Source of the DNA: Calliopum simillimum
Lineage: Eukaryota; Arthropoda; Insecta; Diptera; Lauxaniidae
Direction of reading: 5' to 3'
Length of the DNA: 64,000 nt
NCBI GenBank assembly: GCA_951812925.1
Contig: OX638370.1
Location: 43,899,948-43,963,947, forward strand
Below are positions 1 to 11,365 of this stretch, in pieces. The first letter of the stretch is position 1. The number at the start of each line of letters is the position of its first letter. The translations under genes and the position numbers were made by a program. The notes below the pieces were generated by a model that was given only the letters and a program-made list of their open reading frames with translations, did no database searches and had not been told where the DNA came from.

Positions 1-549
1 CGCATCTGAGATGTAACTGCAATTTTACACAATTTTTCACTTAAAATTAATTTTTTTTTTTTTTTTCAATAAAAAATTCAAATTAGTGCAACTTTAATTA
101 TTAGACCCATTATTACCGTTCAGTCCAGTAGTACAATATATTGTACATCCCCCAATTCCACGGGTCACGCAAAATTAAAAAAAAAATTTTTGATATAAAT
201 TGGATGTGTCTAGTTAGAATCATTACTGCAAAAAATTATTCCACCCTAGATCTGTCTCGTGACCGAAAAGGATAAGATTAAAGAAATTAAGTGAATAATT
301 AGTGACTTAACCATATCCCAAAAATATTTTAATAAGCAAAATTGTTTAAAATGAGTTTATAAGGGTTATAAGAGTTAAAAGAAAACAGATGAAAATTAGT
401 ACAAGTGAATAACATTAGTTTTCCATGAAAAGTGATAATTAAACAAATGCACAGTACTTGTACTAAATTAATTTGTCAAGTAAAATAACAAAGTAAAAGA
501 ATAAAGTGATAATTTTTTTAGATTGCAAAAATTATATATGAAGGGGAAT
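1..549. other. AT-rich intergenic DNA
   Basis: No gene, RNA or clear repeat is visible. It is AT-rich sequence with homopolymer runs and no long open frame. Confidence 0.6.
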
Positions 550-1249
550 GTATCCGGATATGAGACACCTCCGGGTATGAGACAGTCGATTTTTTCTATG
601 ATGCAAAATTAATATTGCCAATCTAACTACTGTTGAACTATCCTCTTATTATTACCAAGTTTTTAAGCCAACACCGAAGTGAAAAGTTCTAGTGCTTATT
701 TAAGTTATACATCTCAGGTCGCAACTTGACTGTAAAAAGATTTTTATGATCTGTTTCAAAGTGTTATGTTTTGGATTTAATCAACTGGAAATGGGAAGTG
801 TCATGCGTTAGCGTTTGATGTTTTATATCTACTTTGTGATACGATTTGGGATTGTGCAAATATAAATGATTAAAACATTACTTTTAAGATTTTCTTAAAA
901 AGTGTCATGTATCCGGGTATGAGACACTTTTTTTTCGAACCCAAATCGTGTGCAACTGTCAAATATTGACATATAAGTAATCATACATGTGTTGACGTAC
1001 AGTTATGGTGTTTTTATTTCGTATTTTCTAATTAAAATTGCATTTTTCTATGTGCCTCATACCCGGATACAAAGTTCGTAACGATATGGACATCTTTTCT
1101 TTCGAACCAAAATCTAGTGCAACTATCAAATATCAATATTAGTGTAACGAAAAATGAATAAAAGTTTCTGCTAATACACAGTCATGGGGTTTTTATTTCA
1201 TATTTTCTGATTTTCATTGCATTTTTCTAGGTGTCTCATAACCGGATAC
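550..1249. mobile_element. Non-autonomous element built from a TATCCGGGTATGAGACAC motif
   Basis: The 19-bp end GTATCCGGATATGAGACAC (550-568) recurs inverted at 1231-1249 with one mismatch. The same motif recurs inside at 571-585 and 909-927 (direct) and at 1052-1070 (inverted). Two direct copies of a roughly 150-bp unit (about 933-1075 and 1098-1250) each end in the inverted motif. The layout of terminal plus internal motif copies suggests binding sites for a transposase encoded elsewhere. No coding capacity and no convincing target duplication are seen, and the superfamily is not recognised. Confidence 0.6.
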
Positions 1250-1427
1250 AAAATTTAAATTGCTAAAAAAAAGTACTTAGAAAATTGGCCATAACTTTTG
1301 AATGTGATGAAATAACTTTCTAAGTCTTTCAGAAGAAAGTTATTGTTATAATTTTTATAAAACTAAATATTTAATTAATCCAAAATTTTGTTTATAAAAG
1401 TAATACAAAATTGATTATTTACTTATA

Positions 1428-4400
1428 CAGTTTCTCACAAAAGTATTCGGAATTTGAAATTTTTTTAAAGAATCATAAAATTTTTTAATTACGAAATAAT
1501 TTTTTAATAATTTTAATTTAGTATCTAGTTTTATTTATTAAAATAAACTTTCCTCAAATGTAACTTAAAAATGTAAAAAAGAGCTTACAAGCAAAATCCA
1601 ACTTAAATTCAATACAAAAAAGTATTCGGAATTCCAAAAAATGTGTCAATATTTTAAACACGAAATCAAAGAATAATCCAAAAGTATTGGCGACACTCTT
1701 AAGATTTAACTTACAGTTAGTTTAGGGTAGCTCAGTTCTGTTTTGTCAGTTTTTTTTTTTAAGCGAAAGACTTCGTTTTTTAGAAAGGTAAGATGGGAAG
1801 AAAATCAGAAGAAACCACTCTTGAATAAAAAAAATTATAACGCGTGAGGACAGAAAACCCTGTAGAAGATTGCAAGATGCGTTGGAAGAAGTATTTAGAC
1901 TAACCACAGCATTATAGAAAGAAAAAAGTTCCATAATTCACAACGTTTTGATAGATAATCGAAAATAGGCATTCGAGACAGGTTGGATATCATACGAAAA
2001 ACTAAATATCAACCACGTACTTCAGCAGTGCACATTAACATAAACCTCACCTAATATAATAAGTGATGAAACTGATCGCAGGATACTCAGAAATGCTAGT
2101 TATAATGAACGAACTTAACGTCTCAAACCATTTATAAGTGAGGCCAACCGCAAGAAGCGCTTACATACATATATAATAAAGAAAAATAAATTATATAATT
2201 TTTTGTTCCGTCTCTAAAAATTACGCTTGACCTAAACCATTCGTTGCAATTTAAGTGCTTTTTGCAAACTCTACTTATCAATGATTTGAGACATTGAGTT
2301 TGTCCATTATAACTAGCATTTCTGTTTACTCCATTATATTAGGTGAGATTTCTATTAATGTGCACTGCTGAAGTACGTGGTTGATATTTAGTTTTTCGTA
2401 TGATAACCGACGTGTCTCGAATGCCTATTTTCGATTACACTAGTTTACAAATGATTAAAATTTTTTTTCCCAGCGAATGCCGTTACTCATTTTATATGGA
2501 AAATGGGCTGCTGATTCCGAAAATTGCATTTTTTTTTTTTTTATTTCGTGTCGTTTTCGAGATATCGGTCATTTTAGGTTTTTGGACCAAAAAAAAAAGA
2601 TAGTTCCACTTAAATACAAATATCTCAAGAACCAATGTTTGTATTCAAACAAATAATATGTCATATTAAAGGTAATTAAATTACCTACAAATAATACTCA
2701 CGTCACTTTTTGGCTGCTTTGTTAGTTTCGATGAAATAAATTGATTTCTGAAAAAAAGAGTATATTTTTCCGAAAAAATTACAAAAATGTCTAAATCAAC
2801 TGCAGATTTTTACAAGAAAAAAAAATTTTAAAAATCATTTTGTATTTTTATATCATAGTCTATAAATTTGTTAGGCAAATAAAATACTATTTAAGAAAAT
2901 CGATGGAAAAATGCAAAAGTTGTATACAATTCATTGATAAGTTACCAAAATGCGTTTTTCCCTATTTTTCCGTTTTCTTGTAATAAACTGTTCGAAAATT
3001 TGAAACTTTTTGTAAAAGAAATTAGAAAATCCAAAAAATTCTTAAAGAAGGCATTAAAAGGAAATACCCGTGCCCCGCCGTTTTTCTCTAGCACGTCAGA
3101 TTTTTTTTTAATCGATTTTTGAAGTTTTTTAATCCACTGTACATGAAAAAACAGAAATAACGCATTCTTGTGTTAAATCGATGAATTTAACTATATGATC
3201 CTTACATCTGAGGTGTATTATGTCTTCAGCAAACTTATGCAGGATACTACGCGGAATATTTTTGTAGACAACTTTAACCCTCTCAAACCCCCACATGTAG
3301 GTCAAAATGACCTTCATGTGGGGGTCAAAATGACCCACATGTGAGGGTTTTAGAGGGTTAAAATTTTCTACAAAAATATTCCTCGCAGTATCCTGCATAA
3401 GTTTACTGAACACATAATACACCTCAGATGTAAGGATCATATAGTTAAATTCATCGATTTAACACAAGAATGCGTTATTTCTGTTTTTTCATGTACAGTG
3501 GATTAAAAAACTTCAAAAATCGATTAAAAAAAAATCTGACGTGCTAGGGAAAAACGGCGAGGCACGGGTATTTCCTTTTAATGCCTTCTTTAAGAATTTT
3601 TTGGATTTTCTAATTTCTTTTACAAAAAGTTTCAAATTTTCGAACAGTTTATTACAAAAAAACGGAAAAATAGGGAAAAACGCATTTTGGTAACTTATCA
3701 ATGAATTGTATCCAACTTTTGCATTTTTCCATCGATTTTCTTAAATGATATCTTATTTTCTTCACAAATATATAGTCTATGATACAAAAAAAAAATATTA
3801 TAAAAAAGTTATGTCTTCTTGTATAAATTTGAAGTTGAATTTGATTTTTTCTTAATTTTTTCGAAATCAGTTTATTTCATCGAAACTAACGAACCAACCA
3901 AAAAGTGATGTGGATATCATTTGTAGGTAATTAAATTACCTTTAATTAAACATATTACTTGTTTAAATACAAACATTGGTTCTTGAGAAATTTGTATTTT
4001 AATGGAACTATCTTTTTTTTTTTGGTCCAAAAACCGAAAATGACCGATATCTCGAAAACGACACGAAATAAAAAAAAAAAAATTCGATTTTCGGAATCAG
4101 CAGCCCATTTTCCATATAAAATGAGCAACGGCATTCGCTGCGAATTTTGGCTGTAAACTAGTGTTATTTACCAAAACGTTGTGAATTATGGAACTTTTTT
4201 CTTTCTATAATGCTGAGGACAGCCTAAATACTTCTTCCAACGCATCTTGCAATCTTCTTCAGGGTTTTCTGTCCTCACGCGTTATAATATTTTATCCAAG
4301 AGTGGTTTCTTCTGATTTTCTTCCCATCTTACTTTTCTAAAAAACGAAGAATTTCGCCTAAAAAAAAAACGGACAAAACAGAACTGAGCTACCCTAAACT

Positions 4401-4704
4401 AACTGTAAGTTGAATCTTAAGAGTGTCGCCAATACTTTTGGATTATTCTTTTCTTGTTTAAGATATTGCCATATTTTTTGGAATTCCCAATACTTTTGTG
4501 TACTGAACTTAAGTAGGATTTGCTAATTAGCTCTTTTTTACTTTTTTAAGTTACATTTGAGGAAAGTTTATTTTGATAAATAAAACTACATACTTACCGA
4601 ACTATAATTATTAAGAGTGATTCGAAGAAAATTAATTCGTAATTAACAAATTTTATGATTCTTTAAAAAACATTTCAAATTCCGAATACTTTTGTGAGCA
4701 ACTG
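1428..4704. mobile_element. Tc1-like foldback element with a nested insertion
   Basis: The ends read CAGTTTCTCACAAAAG on the left and CTTTTGTGAGCAACTG on the right, each flanked by TA (1426-1427, 4705-4706), the signature of Tc1/mariner insertion. The subterminal motif AAAAGTATTCGGAATT occurs twice near the left end (about 1438 and 1619) and, inverted and slightly changed, near the right end, an IR/DR-type layout. The arms pair with each other around about 2195. The right arm is interrupted at 2438-4163 by another palindromic element. Without that insertion and its 3-bp duplication the element is about 1.55 kb. No transposase frame is present. Confidence 0.85.
2438..4163. mobile_element. Palindromic CACTAG-ended element, copy A
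   Basis: The termini CACTAGTTTACA and TGTAAACTAGTG are inverted repeats and the whole 1726 bp folds back on itself around about 3300. It is flanked by TTA (2435-2437 and 4164-4166). Copy B lies at 38909-40626. The CAC terminus with a 3-bp TWA duplication recalls CACTA/Chapaev-type (CMC) elements, but PIF/Harbinger also makes TWA duplications, so the class is tentative. Short frames inside are read-through of the hairpin and do not look like genes. Confidence 0.8.
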
Positions 4705-4706
4705 TA

Positions 4707-6273
4707 TAATGTAATTGATATCATCAAATTTTGAATTTAAGAAAAGATGGTCATGCTTATTGTTCACAATAAGGAAAAGTACGCAAAACACAGTTTTATA
4801 TTAGTTTTCTTTCTATTCTGATGAATTTATAACAAATATGCATACATCCATCACTAAAAGTTACACACAATGACTCATCATAAAACCCGAACTAAGTAAA
4901 AACACTACCTACAACATCGACACAACCGTCTCGCGAAAGTGCTGATCATTGTCTGAGTAAGCTGGGAAGAATACTCGTAATTCAATACAATCGTTATGAT
5001 ATATTTTTTTTGCTTGTGACGTAGGGTTAATAAAAATTGATATAACGAAATATTAAAATTTGACACCGTTTATTAATTTATCTTTGCGCAAATTATTGCG
5101 ATTTTACGCCACCCAAGGATAACGATCTTTTTTTTTGTTTTTGTTTTTAGAACTGTTTCTTAATTAAATTTTTTATTTTGAATCTGAAAATTTGGAATAG
5201 TCAAACTCTTGTGACCCGTATTTATTTGTTTAACATTTGAAGAGCTAAATGCAAGAACATGTTAGGTAACAATTTTATAATTTTGAGATAATTTGCTTTA
5301 AGGTTAATAGTTATGAAGAAATAACGAACACAAAATTGAGGTTTCATCCTCTGAAAACTTTTTTACATTTTTCTTGTATAGGAAAGGCTATCCTATTGTC
5401 CTATTCAAGCAAGGTTTTGTTTAGAGCTTGCACTTACTATTCTTAGTATCTGAGTGAAATTTGGTTGTATTATCTCAAATAACGCTTTCAGTATAACATT
5501 TTGAATCTTTTGCTTATATGGAAGGTAGCACGCCCTCTTCTCCGAATTCACGTAGCTCGAGCTTTCCACCTTCCATGTCAGGTATTTATGTGTATTTTGG
5601 TTGAGATATCATAAGTAATGCTTATAAAATTGCGCGACCGTTGATCTATAATACTCACTTTCAATCCTACGAGCCACTTTTTTCTACGGAGGCATTGTAC
5701 GACATTTCATGGAATTTTTAATAGAATAAAATAGAATAGATAACATCTTTACATGACACCACACTGCAGAAACTTTTTTTTGAAATCTGTGAAGTACACT
5801 GTTTTTTTTTTTTTTTTTTTCATTACAGTTGTCCAAATATTTTCTTATCAAACAGGAACGTGGTATTTAATAACAAATGAAATAATTGCATATAAGTACA
5901 TATCAGTACGCGTGTATATAATCAAGGGTTTTTGTATAAACAACTGTCTTCACAAGTCTTCAGTAAACAATCATCCATTATATTTATAATTATGTAAAAA
6001 AACAATACCGTCATACAGTCTTGTGATGGAATTTTCCAATCTTTTTATTTTGTGCAAATAAGTTTAATTCAATATTTGTTTAAGACTTAAACTTTAAGTT
6101 ATACACACACTTATCTCGAACGAAAAAAAAAGGTTCCCCAGATGCCTCCAAAAACCAAAGACGCACTTTTACTCTTTAGACCATGTATAATCCGAATATA
6201 ATATTAACAAAATCGTATCTCATCCTTCTTGGGTTTTCTATATCTTTTATATTGCGGCACTATCTTCATATAA
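4707..6273. other. Intergenic DNA with a decayed mini-me-like fragment
   Basis: Mostly AT-rich and featureless. About 5360-5720 is a degenerate copy of the repeat unit seen at 6346-7055: the TTTTGCTTATATGG motif and the CACGCCCTCTTC stretch are recognisable. A poly(T) run lies near 5803-5820. No gene is seen. Confidence 0.55.
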
Positions 6274-8225
6274 AAACTAGTAAGGGTGTAAATTTTGGCC
6301 CGGTCAAAAAATAAATACCCTACACTGCAGTATTTTGAAAATTTTGCTTATATGGGAGGTGCCACGCCCTCTTGTTCGAGTACACCCATTTTTTGTTCAG
6401 AGCTTGCATTTATAGTTTTTAGTGTCAGAGTGAAATTTAGTTGGATTATCTCAAAAAACTCTTTCAGTATAGCATTTTGAATCTTTTGCTTATATGGTAG
6501 ATGCCACGCCCCCTTGTCTGATTTCACCCAATTTTTGCTGAGAGCTTTCATTTATAATTCTTAGTGTCTGAGTCAAATTTGGTTCGAATATCTCAAAAAA
6601 CGATTTCAGTATGGCGTTTTGAAGCTTTTGCTTATATGGGAGGTGCCACGCCCTCTTGTCCGAGTACACCCAGTTTTTGTTCAGAGCATGCATTTATAGT
6701 TTTTAGTGTCAGATTGAAATTTAGTTGGATTATCTCAAAAAACTTTTTCAGTATAGCATTTTGAAACTTTTGCTTATATGGGAGGTGCCACGCCCCCTTG
6801 TACGATTTCAACCAATTTTTGCTGAGAGCTTTCGTTTATAATTTTTAGTGTCTGAGTCAAAGTTGGTTCGAATATCTCAAAAAACGCTCTCAGTATAGCG
6901 TTTTGAAGCTTTTGCTTATATGGCAGGTGCCACGCCCTGTTGTCCGAATTCGCTCAGTTTTTTATCAGAGCTTGCGCTTACAATTCGTAGTACTTATGAG
7001 TATTGTGATTGCATTGTCGTGAAAAATACTCCAAAAATTGCATTTTGAATATAATTTTTGTATGGACGGTAGGCGTGTCCGTTGACCGATTTTGCTCATT
7101 TTCAATCCCCCGAGCTAACTTTGACGACGGAGGCAGTGTATCAAATTTCATTGAATTATCTTGCTCAGTTTTCCCAAAAAGTGTATTTCAACACACAGCC
7201 AGCCACCCAGCCAGCCAGCCAGCCAGCCACCCAGCCACCCAGCCAGCCAGCCAGACAGACGTACATGGCTATATCGACTCAGGAGGTGACGCTGATCAAG
7301 AATATATATACTTTTCTATACCTGCCACGCCTCCTTCTCTGCGTTACAAACGGAAGGACAAAGTGAATATACCCTGGGTGTAGGGTATAAAAATTTGCAT
7401 GCGACATTTTTATACCCTACACCCAGGGTATATTCACTTTGTCCTTCCGTTTGTAACGCAGAGAAGGAGGCGTGGCAGGTATAGAAAAGTATATATATTC
7501 TTGATCAGCGTCACCTCCTGAGTCGATATAGCCATGTCCGTCTGTCTGGCTGGCTGGCTGGGTGGCTGGCTGGCTGGCTGGCTGGCTGTGTGTTGAAATA
7601 CACTTTTTGGGAAAACTGAGCAAGATAATTCAATGAAATTTGGTACACTGCCTTCGTCGTCAAAGTTAGCTCGGGGGATTGAAAATGAGCAAAATCGGTC
7701 AACGGACACGCCTACCGCCCATACAAAAATTATATTCAAAATGCAATTTTAGGAGTATTTTTCACGACAATGCAACCACAATACATATAAGTACTACGAA
7801 TTGTAAGCGCAAGCTCTGATAAAAATTTGAGCGAATTCGGACAAGAGGGCGTGGCACCTCCCATATAAGCAAAAGCTTCAAAACGCTATACTGAAAGCGT
7901 TTTTTGAGATATTCGAACCAAATTTGACTCAGACACTAAGAATTATAAATGAAAGCTCTCAGCAAAAATTGGGTGAAATCAGACAAGGGGGCGTGGCACC
8001 TCCCATATAAGCAAAAAATTCAAAATGCTATACTGAAAGAGTTTTTTGAGATAATCGAACTAAATTCTCTCTGACACTAAAAACTATAAATGCAAGCTCT
8101 GAAGAAAAACTGGGTGTACTCGGACAAGAGGGCGTGGCACCTCCCATATAAGCAAACTTTTCAAAATACTGCAGTGTAGGGTATCTATTTTTTGGCCAGG
8201 CCAAAATTTACACCCTTACTAGTTT
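6274..8225. mobile_element. Inverted dimer of a Helitron/mini-me-like repeat
   Basis: Two copies of one repeat lie head to head around about 7395, giving a 1.95-kb near-palindrome. Each copy has a (TA)n stretch, a conserved core, then a GTCY-type microsatellite (7197-7256; 7545-7588), the architecture described for dipteran mini-me/DINE-1 elements. Each outer end has a small hairpin (TTTTGGCCAGGCCAAAA at 8190-8206) followed 12 nt later by CTAG (8219-8222) and T, resembling a Helitron 3' terminus. That class is an inference. Open frames through the GTCY region are repeats and not genes. Confidence 0.75.
6346..7055. repeat. 142-bp tandem array, five units
   Basis: The motif GCTTATATGG begins at 6346, 6488, 6630, 6772 and 6914, exactly 142 bp apart each time. 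Each unit continues through GCCACGCCC and ends in the TCTCAAAAAA region. The mirror arm of the foldback (7861, 8003, 8143) has only three units, spaced 142 and 140 bp. The arms have therefore gained or lost units independently. Confidence 0.85.
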
Positions 8226-8880
8226 AAGGTTTAGTACCTGGAGTCCGATCCCTGCTCGGTCAACAATCTAATCTTATTATTTTAGTCGATGTTTTTATTC
8301 ATAGCTATTTTTTGTTATGAAACTTGTATCTTTTCACTTCTAACGGTCATGTTTTTAAAATGATAAATAAACCGATGAGAATAATAATAACAAAAACTCG
8401 GAAAGTATCGAATGGTATAGAAAAATATCAAAAACTAAAATTTTTTTTGGTGAAATAGAATGCCTTAAAATAAATAAATGGGATATGCCACGCACCCAAA
8501 ATATTTCGCCTTTTGTATGGCGGCTGAAATATCTTATCTTCAAAGGATCATAACTCGGAAAATAAGAATCCCAGGAAGAGTGTAACTATTCGATGCTATT
8601 AATAAAAAATAATTTTACCTTTTCTTGTAGCTACGCTGTAAGACTGAACACATCGTTTTCTTCAACTTCAAGCAAGGATATTTCAAAATCCTGCAGGTAT
8701 AATGACAGTTCTGCTGATGAAGACGGATTTAGCGTACATAAGTAAAGTACATAAGACTGCATATAAGAATTAAACAGTTCATTCCATTTTTTTTTTTTGT
8801 GTCTGAGTTATTAAACAAAATTTTTATTTTGATAAAAAAAATGGACGTGGCAATTATGAAACAAAGTCTTCTTTTTGTTA
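8226..8880. other. Intergenic DNA without a recognised gene
   Basis: AT-rich sequence with no supported coding region. About 8480-8530 has a weak GATATGCCACGC stretch of the type found in the neighbouring repeat. Confidence 0.5.
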
Positions 8881-10022
8881 TGCCTTAGGTACTCCTGATC
8901 CAGATCCGCATACCAAATTTCATCAAAATATGTTGCATCATTTGCGAGAAATAGCATTTAATGTGTTTTATTTGTATGGGAGGTTCCACGCGCACTTTCG
9001 ATATTTTGCCTACTTTCAGGTCGCAGGTGTCTAAAAGCAAGTAGACTCCCTATAGTTAAATTCAGAAAGATTGCTTTGATAGTTTTCTTTTTATAGCTCA
9101 TAATATTTTTGTGGGCGATGCCACGCCCTTCAACGAGTTTTCCCAATATAACGGCATATCACATATTAATACTTGTTTGCAGACGTAACAGCTCCTAAAT
9201 TTTCATCAAAATTGTCGGAGTCGTTTTCGAGTAATAATGAATCAAAATTTTCAAGGGTTAAAAAGTGGGCGTGGCACTTATTCGATCCCGCCCACTTTTC
9301 TTTTGTTACAAGGTATTACTAAGCAGTACCTACATACCAAATTTCATTGAAATACCTTGTAAAATTTGCGAGAAATTGCATTTAACGTATTTTGCTTGTA
9401 TGGGAGGTTCCACGTGCAACGGCGATATTTTGCCTACTTTCAGGTCGTAGGTTTCTAATAGCAAGTAGACTCCCTATAGTTAAATTCAGAAAGATTGCTT
9501 ATTAATTTTCTTTTTATACCGTTTTATATTTTTGTGGGCGGTGCCACGCCCTTCACCGAGTTTTCCCAATATAACGGCATATTACATATTAACACTTGTT
9601 TGCAGACGTAACTTCTCTTAAATTTTCATCAAAATTGTCGGAGTCGTTTTCGAGTAATATTGAATCAAAATTTTCAAGGGCTAAAAAGTGGGCGTGGCAC
9701 TTCTTCGATCCCGCCCACTTTTAGTCTTTTTCAAGGCATTATTAAACCGTATCTTCTCACCAAATTTTATTCAAATATCTTGTATGGTTTGCGAGTTATG
9801 ACCACATCAAATTTAAAATTTAATGCGATGCCACGCCCTCTGGTGAGCATTTACAAAGTTCAAGCCTAGCTCATTCTTCATTGTATACTAATATCTAACA
9901 CTATACCAAGTTTCATTGAAATCGAGAAAAAAATATTGAGTACAAAAAACAAACAAACAAACAAACATACAATTTTATCTCGTATAAGAAGAGAAGATTT
10001 ACTTTGTCCTTCCGCTTGTAAC
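8881..10022. repeat. 424-bp tandem repeat in a mini-me-like element
   Basis: Two diverged copies of a roughly 424-bp unit (about 8885-9308 and 9309-9732) are followed by a partial third to about 9870. Marker motifs are TGTATGGGAGGTTCCACG (8973 and 9397) and GGGCGTGGCACTT followed by CGATCCCGCCCAC (9268 and 9690). The right end has an (AAAC)n run near 9950 and then the mini-me core ACTTTGTCCTTCCG, which continues beyond 10983 after the inserted foldback. Pieces of the same unit recur near 33240-33368, 34111-34220 and 49230-49420. Confidence 0.7.
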
Positions 10023-10983
10023 CACGGTGCTCTTGAACAGTCGATAGGTTTTTTGGTTATGTGGAGAAAATCTGTGAATGTGGTTTCATTTGTATTAGTT
10101 TAGTGGTCTGAAAAATGCAAACCCCGAAATCGTAGCTGATCATCCCCGCGAAATATCGCAAAAATACATATCCCATATAAAATAAAAAAAAATTCAGAAA
10201 AAAAAACGCAACAAACAAACATAAAAATAGTTGTTTTTAATGTATTTTGCAATGCTGAATCCGAATCCAGCCTTAAAATTGCTGTATCTTATACGGTTTT
10301 TGAGATATCTTAGCCTAAACAAGGAAAAAAAGCTGACGCTATGTTTTATTGTTGTGTTTTGGAGTATATAACAGGACGTATATCCATAAATTCTGATGCA
10401 GGAATGGAAAGCTTTAATCAATCTTTTAAACCTAATTCAAATAATGTCGATATCTTTATTTTTCTCGGAGATATCCTAACCTAAAAAGTTAAAAAAGTGC
10501 AAAAAACGTGTTTTGTCATTATTTCAGTCTACGATATTTCAGAGAAAAATTAAGCAATTGACATAATTTAAATGCGGTTTTAAAGAAAAAGATTATAACT
10601 TTTAGATAATGTATCGAATTATGCGTATGAATGTTCTATATTCTAGTTATATAGCTTCAAAATATAGCAAAAACGGTCTTTTTTCCATGTTTAGGCTAAA
10701 ATATCTCAAAAACTGTATGAGATATAGCAATTTTAAGGCCAGATTCAGATTTAGCATTGCAAAATACATTAAATATAACTATTTTTGTGTTTGTTTGTTG
10801 CGTTTTTAATCCGATATTTTTTTTTTTATATGGGATATGTATTTTTGCGATATTTCGCGGGGATGATCAGCTACGATTTCGGGGTTTGCATTTTCCAGAC
10901 CACTAAACTAATACAAATGAAACTCCATTCACAGATTTTCTCCACATAGCCAAAAAACCTATCGACTGTTCAAGAGCACCGTG
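10023..10983. mobile_element. CACGGTG-ended foldback element
   Basis: The termini CACGGTGCTCTTGAACAG and CTGTTCAAGAGCACCGTG are perfect inverted repeats and the arms extend well inward. It is flanked by TAAC (10019-10022 and 10984-10987). The flanks join into CTTGTAAC plus GCAGAGAAGG, which is the uninterrupted mini-me sequence seen at 7439-7466, so the empty site is known. A half copy starts at 46801. No transposase is present. Confidence 0.85.
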
Positions 10984-11365
10984 TAACGCAGAGAAGGAGG
11001 TGTGTCGGGTATAGAAAAGCATATATATTCTTGATCAGCGTCACCTCTTGTCGATATAGCCATGTCCCTCGGTCTGACTGGCTTGCTGGCTGTCTGCCTG
11101 TGGAAATATCTTTTACGGAAAAACTAACTAAGATAATTCGGTGGATTTCGGTACAGTTGCTTTGCCGAAAAAGTTAGCACGAGGGATTGAAAATGAACAA
11201 AATCGGGCAGCGGACACACCTACCGCCCGTATAAAAAATATATTCAAAAACTGGGCGAATTCGGACAAGAGTTCGTGGCACCTCCCATATAAGCAAAAGC
11301 TTCAAAATAGTGCAGTGTAGGGAATTTAATGTTTGGCCAGGCCAAAGGTTACACCCTCACTAGCT
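10984..11365 (+). mobile_element. Mini-me-like fragment, 3' part
   Basis: This continues the repeat interrupted by the foldback. It has the core with ATATATATTCTTGATC, a short GTCY-like stretch near 11070-11100, then a terminal hairpin TTTGGCCAGGCCAAA followed by CTAG near 11355. It matches one arm of the inverted dimer at 6274-8225. Confidence 0.7.

Noticed and set aside
3129..3440. 103-residue open frame repeated at 39571-39882
   Set aside because: It spans the centre of the CACTAG palindrome and is open because both arms are A/T-rich hairpin sequence. It starts and ends within mirrored DNA and has no protein-like features.
7009..7739. Open frames with ASQPASHPATQ-type repeats
   Set aside because: These are translations of the GTCY microsatellite of the mini-me-like repeat on both strands.
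8711..8730. CTGATGA sequence as a second hammerhead
   Set aside because: No stem II or GAAA follows and no pairing partner is present.
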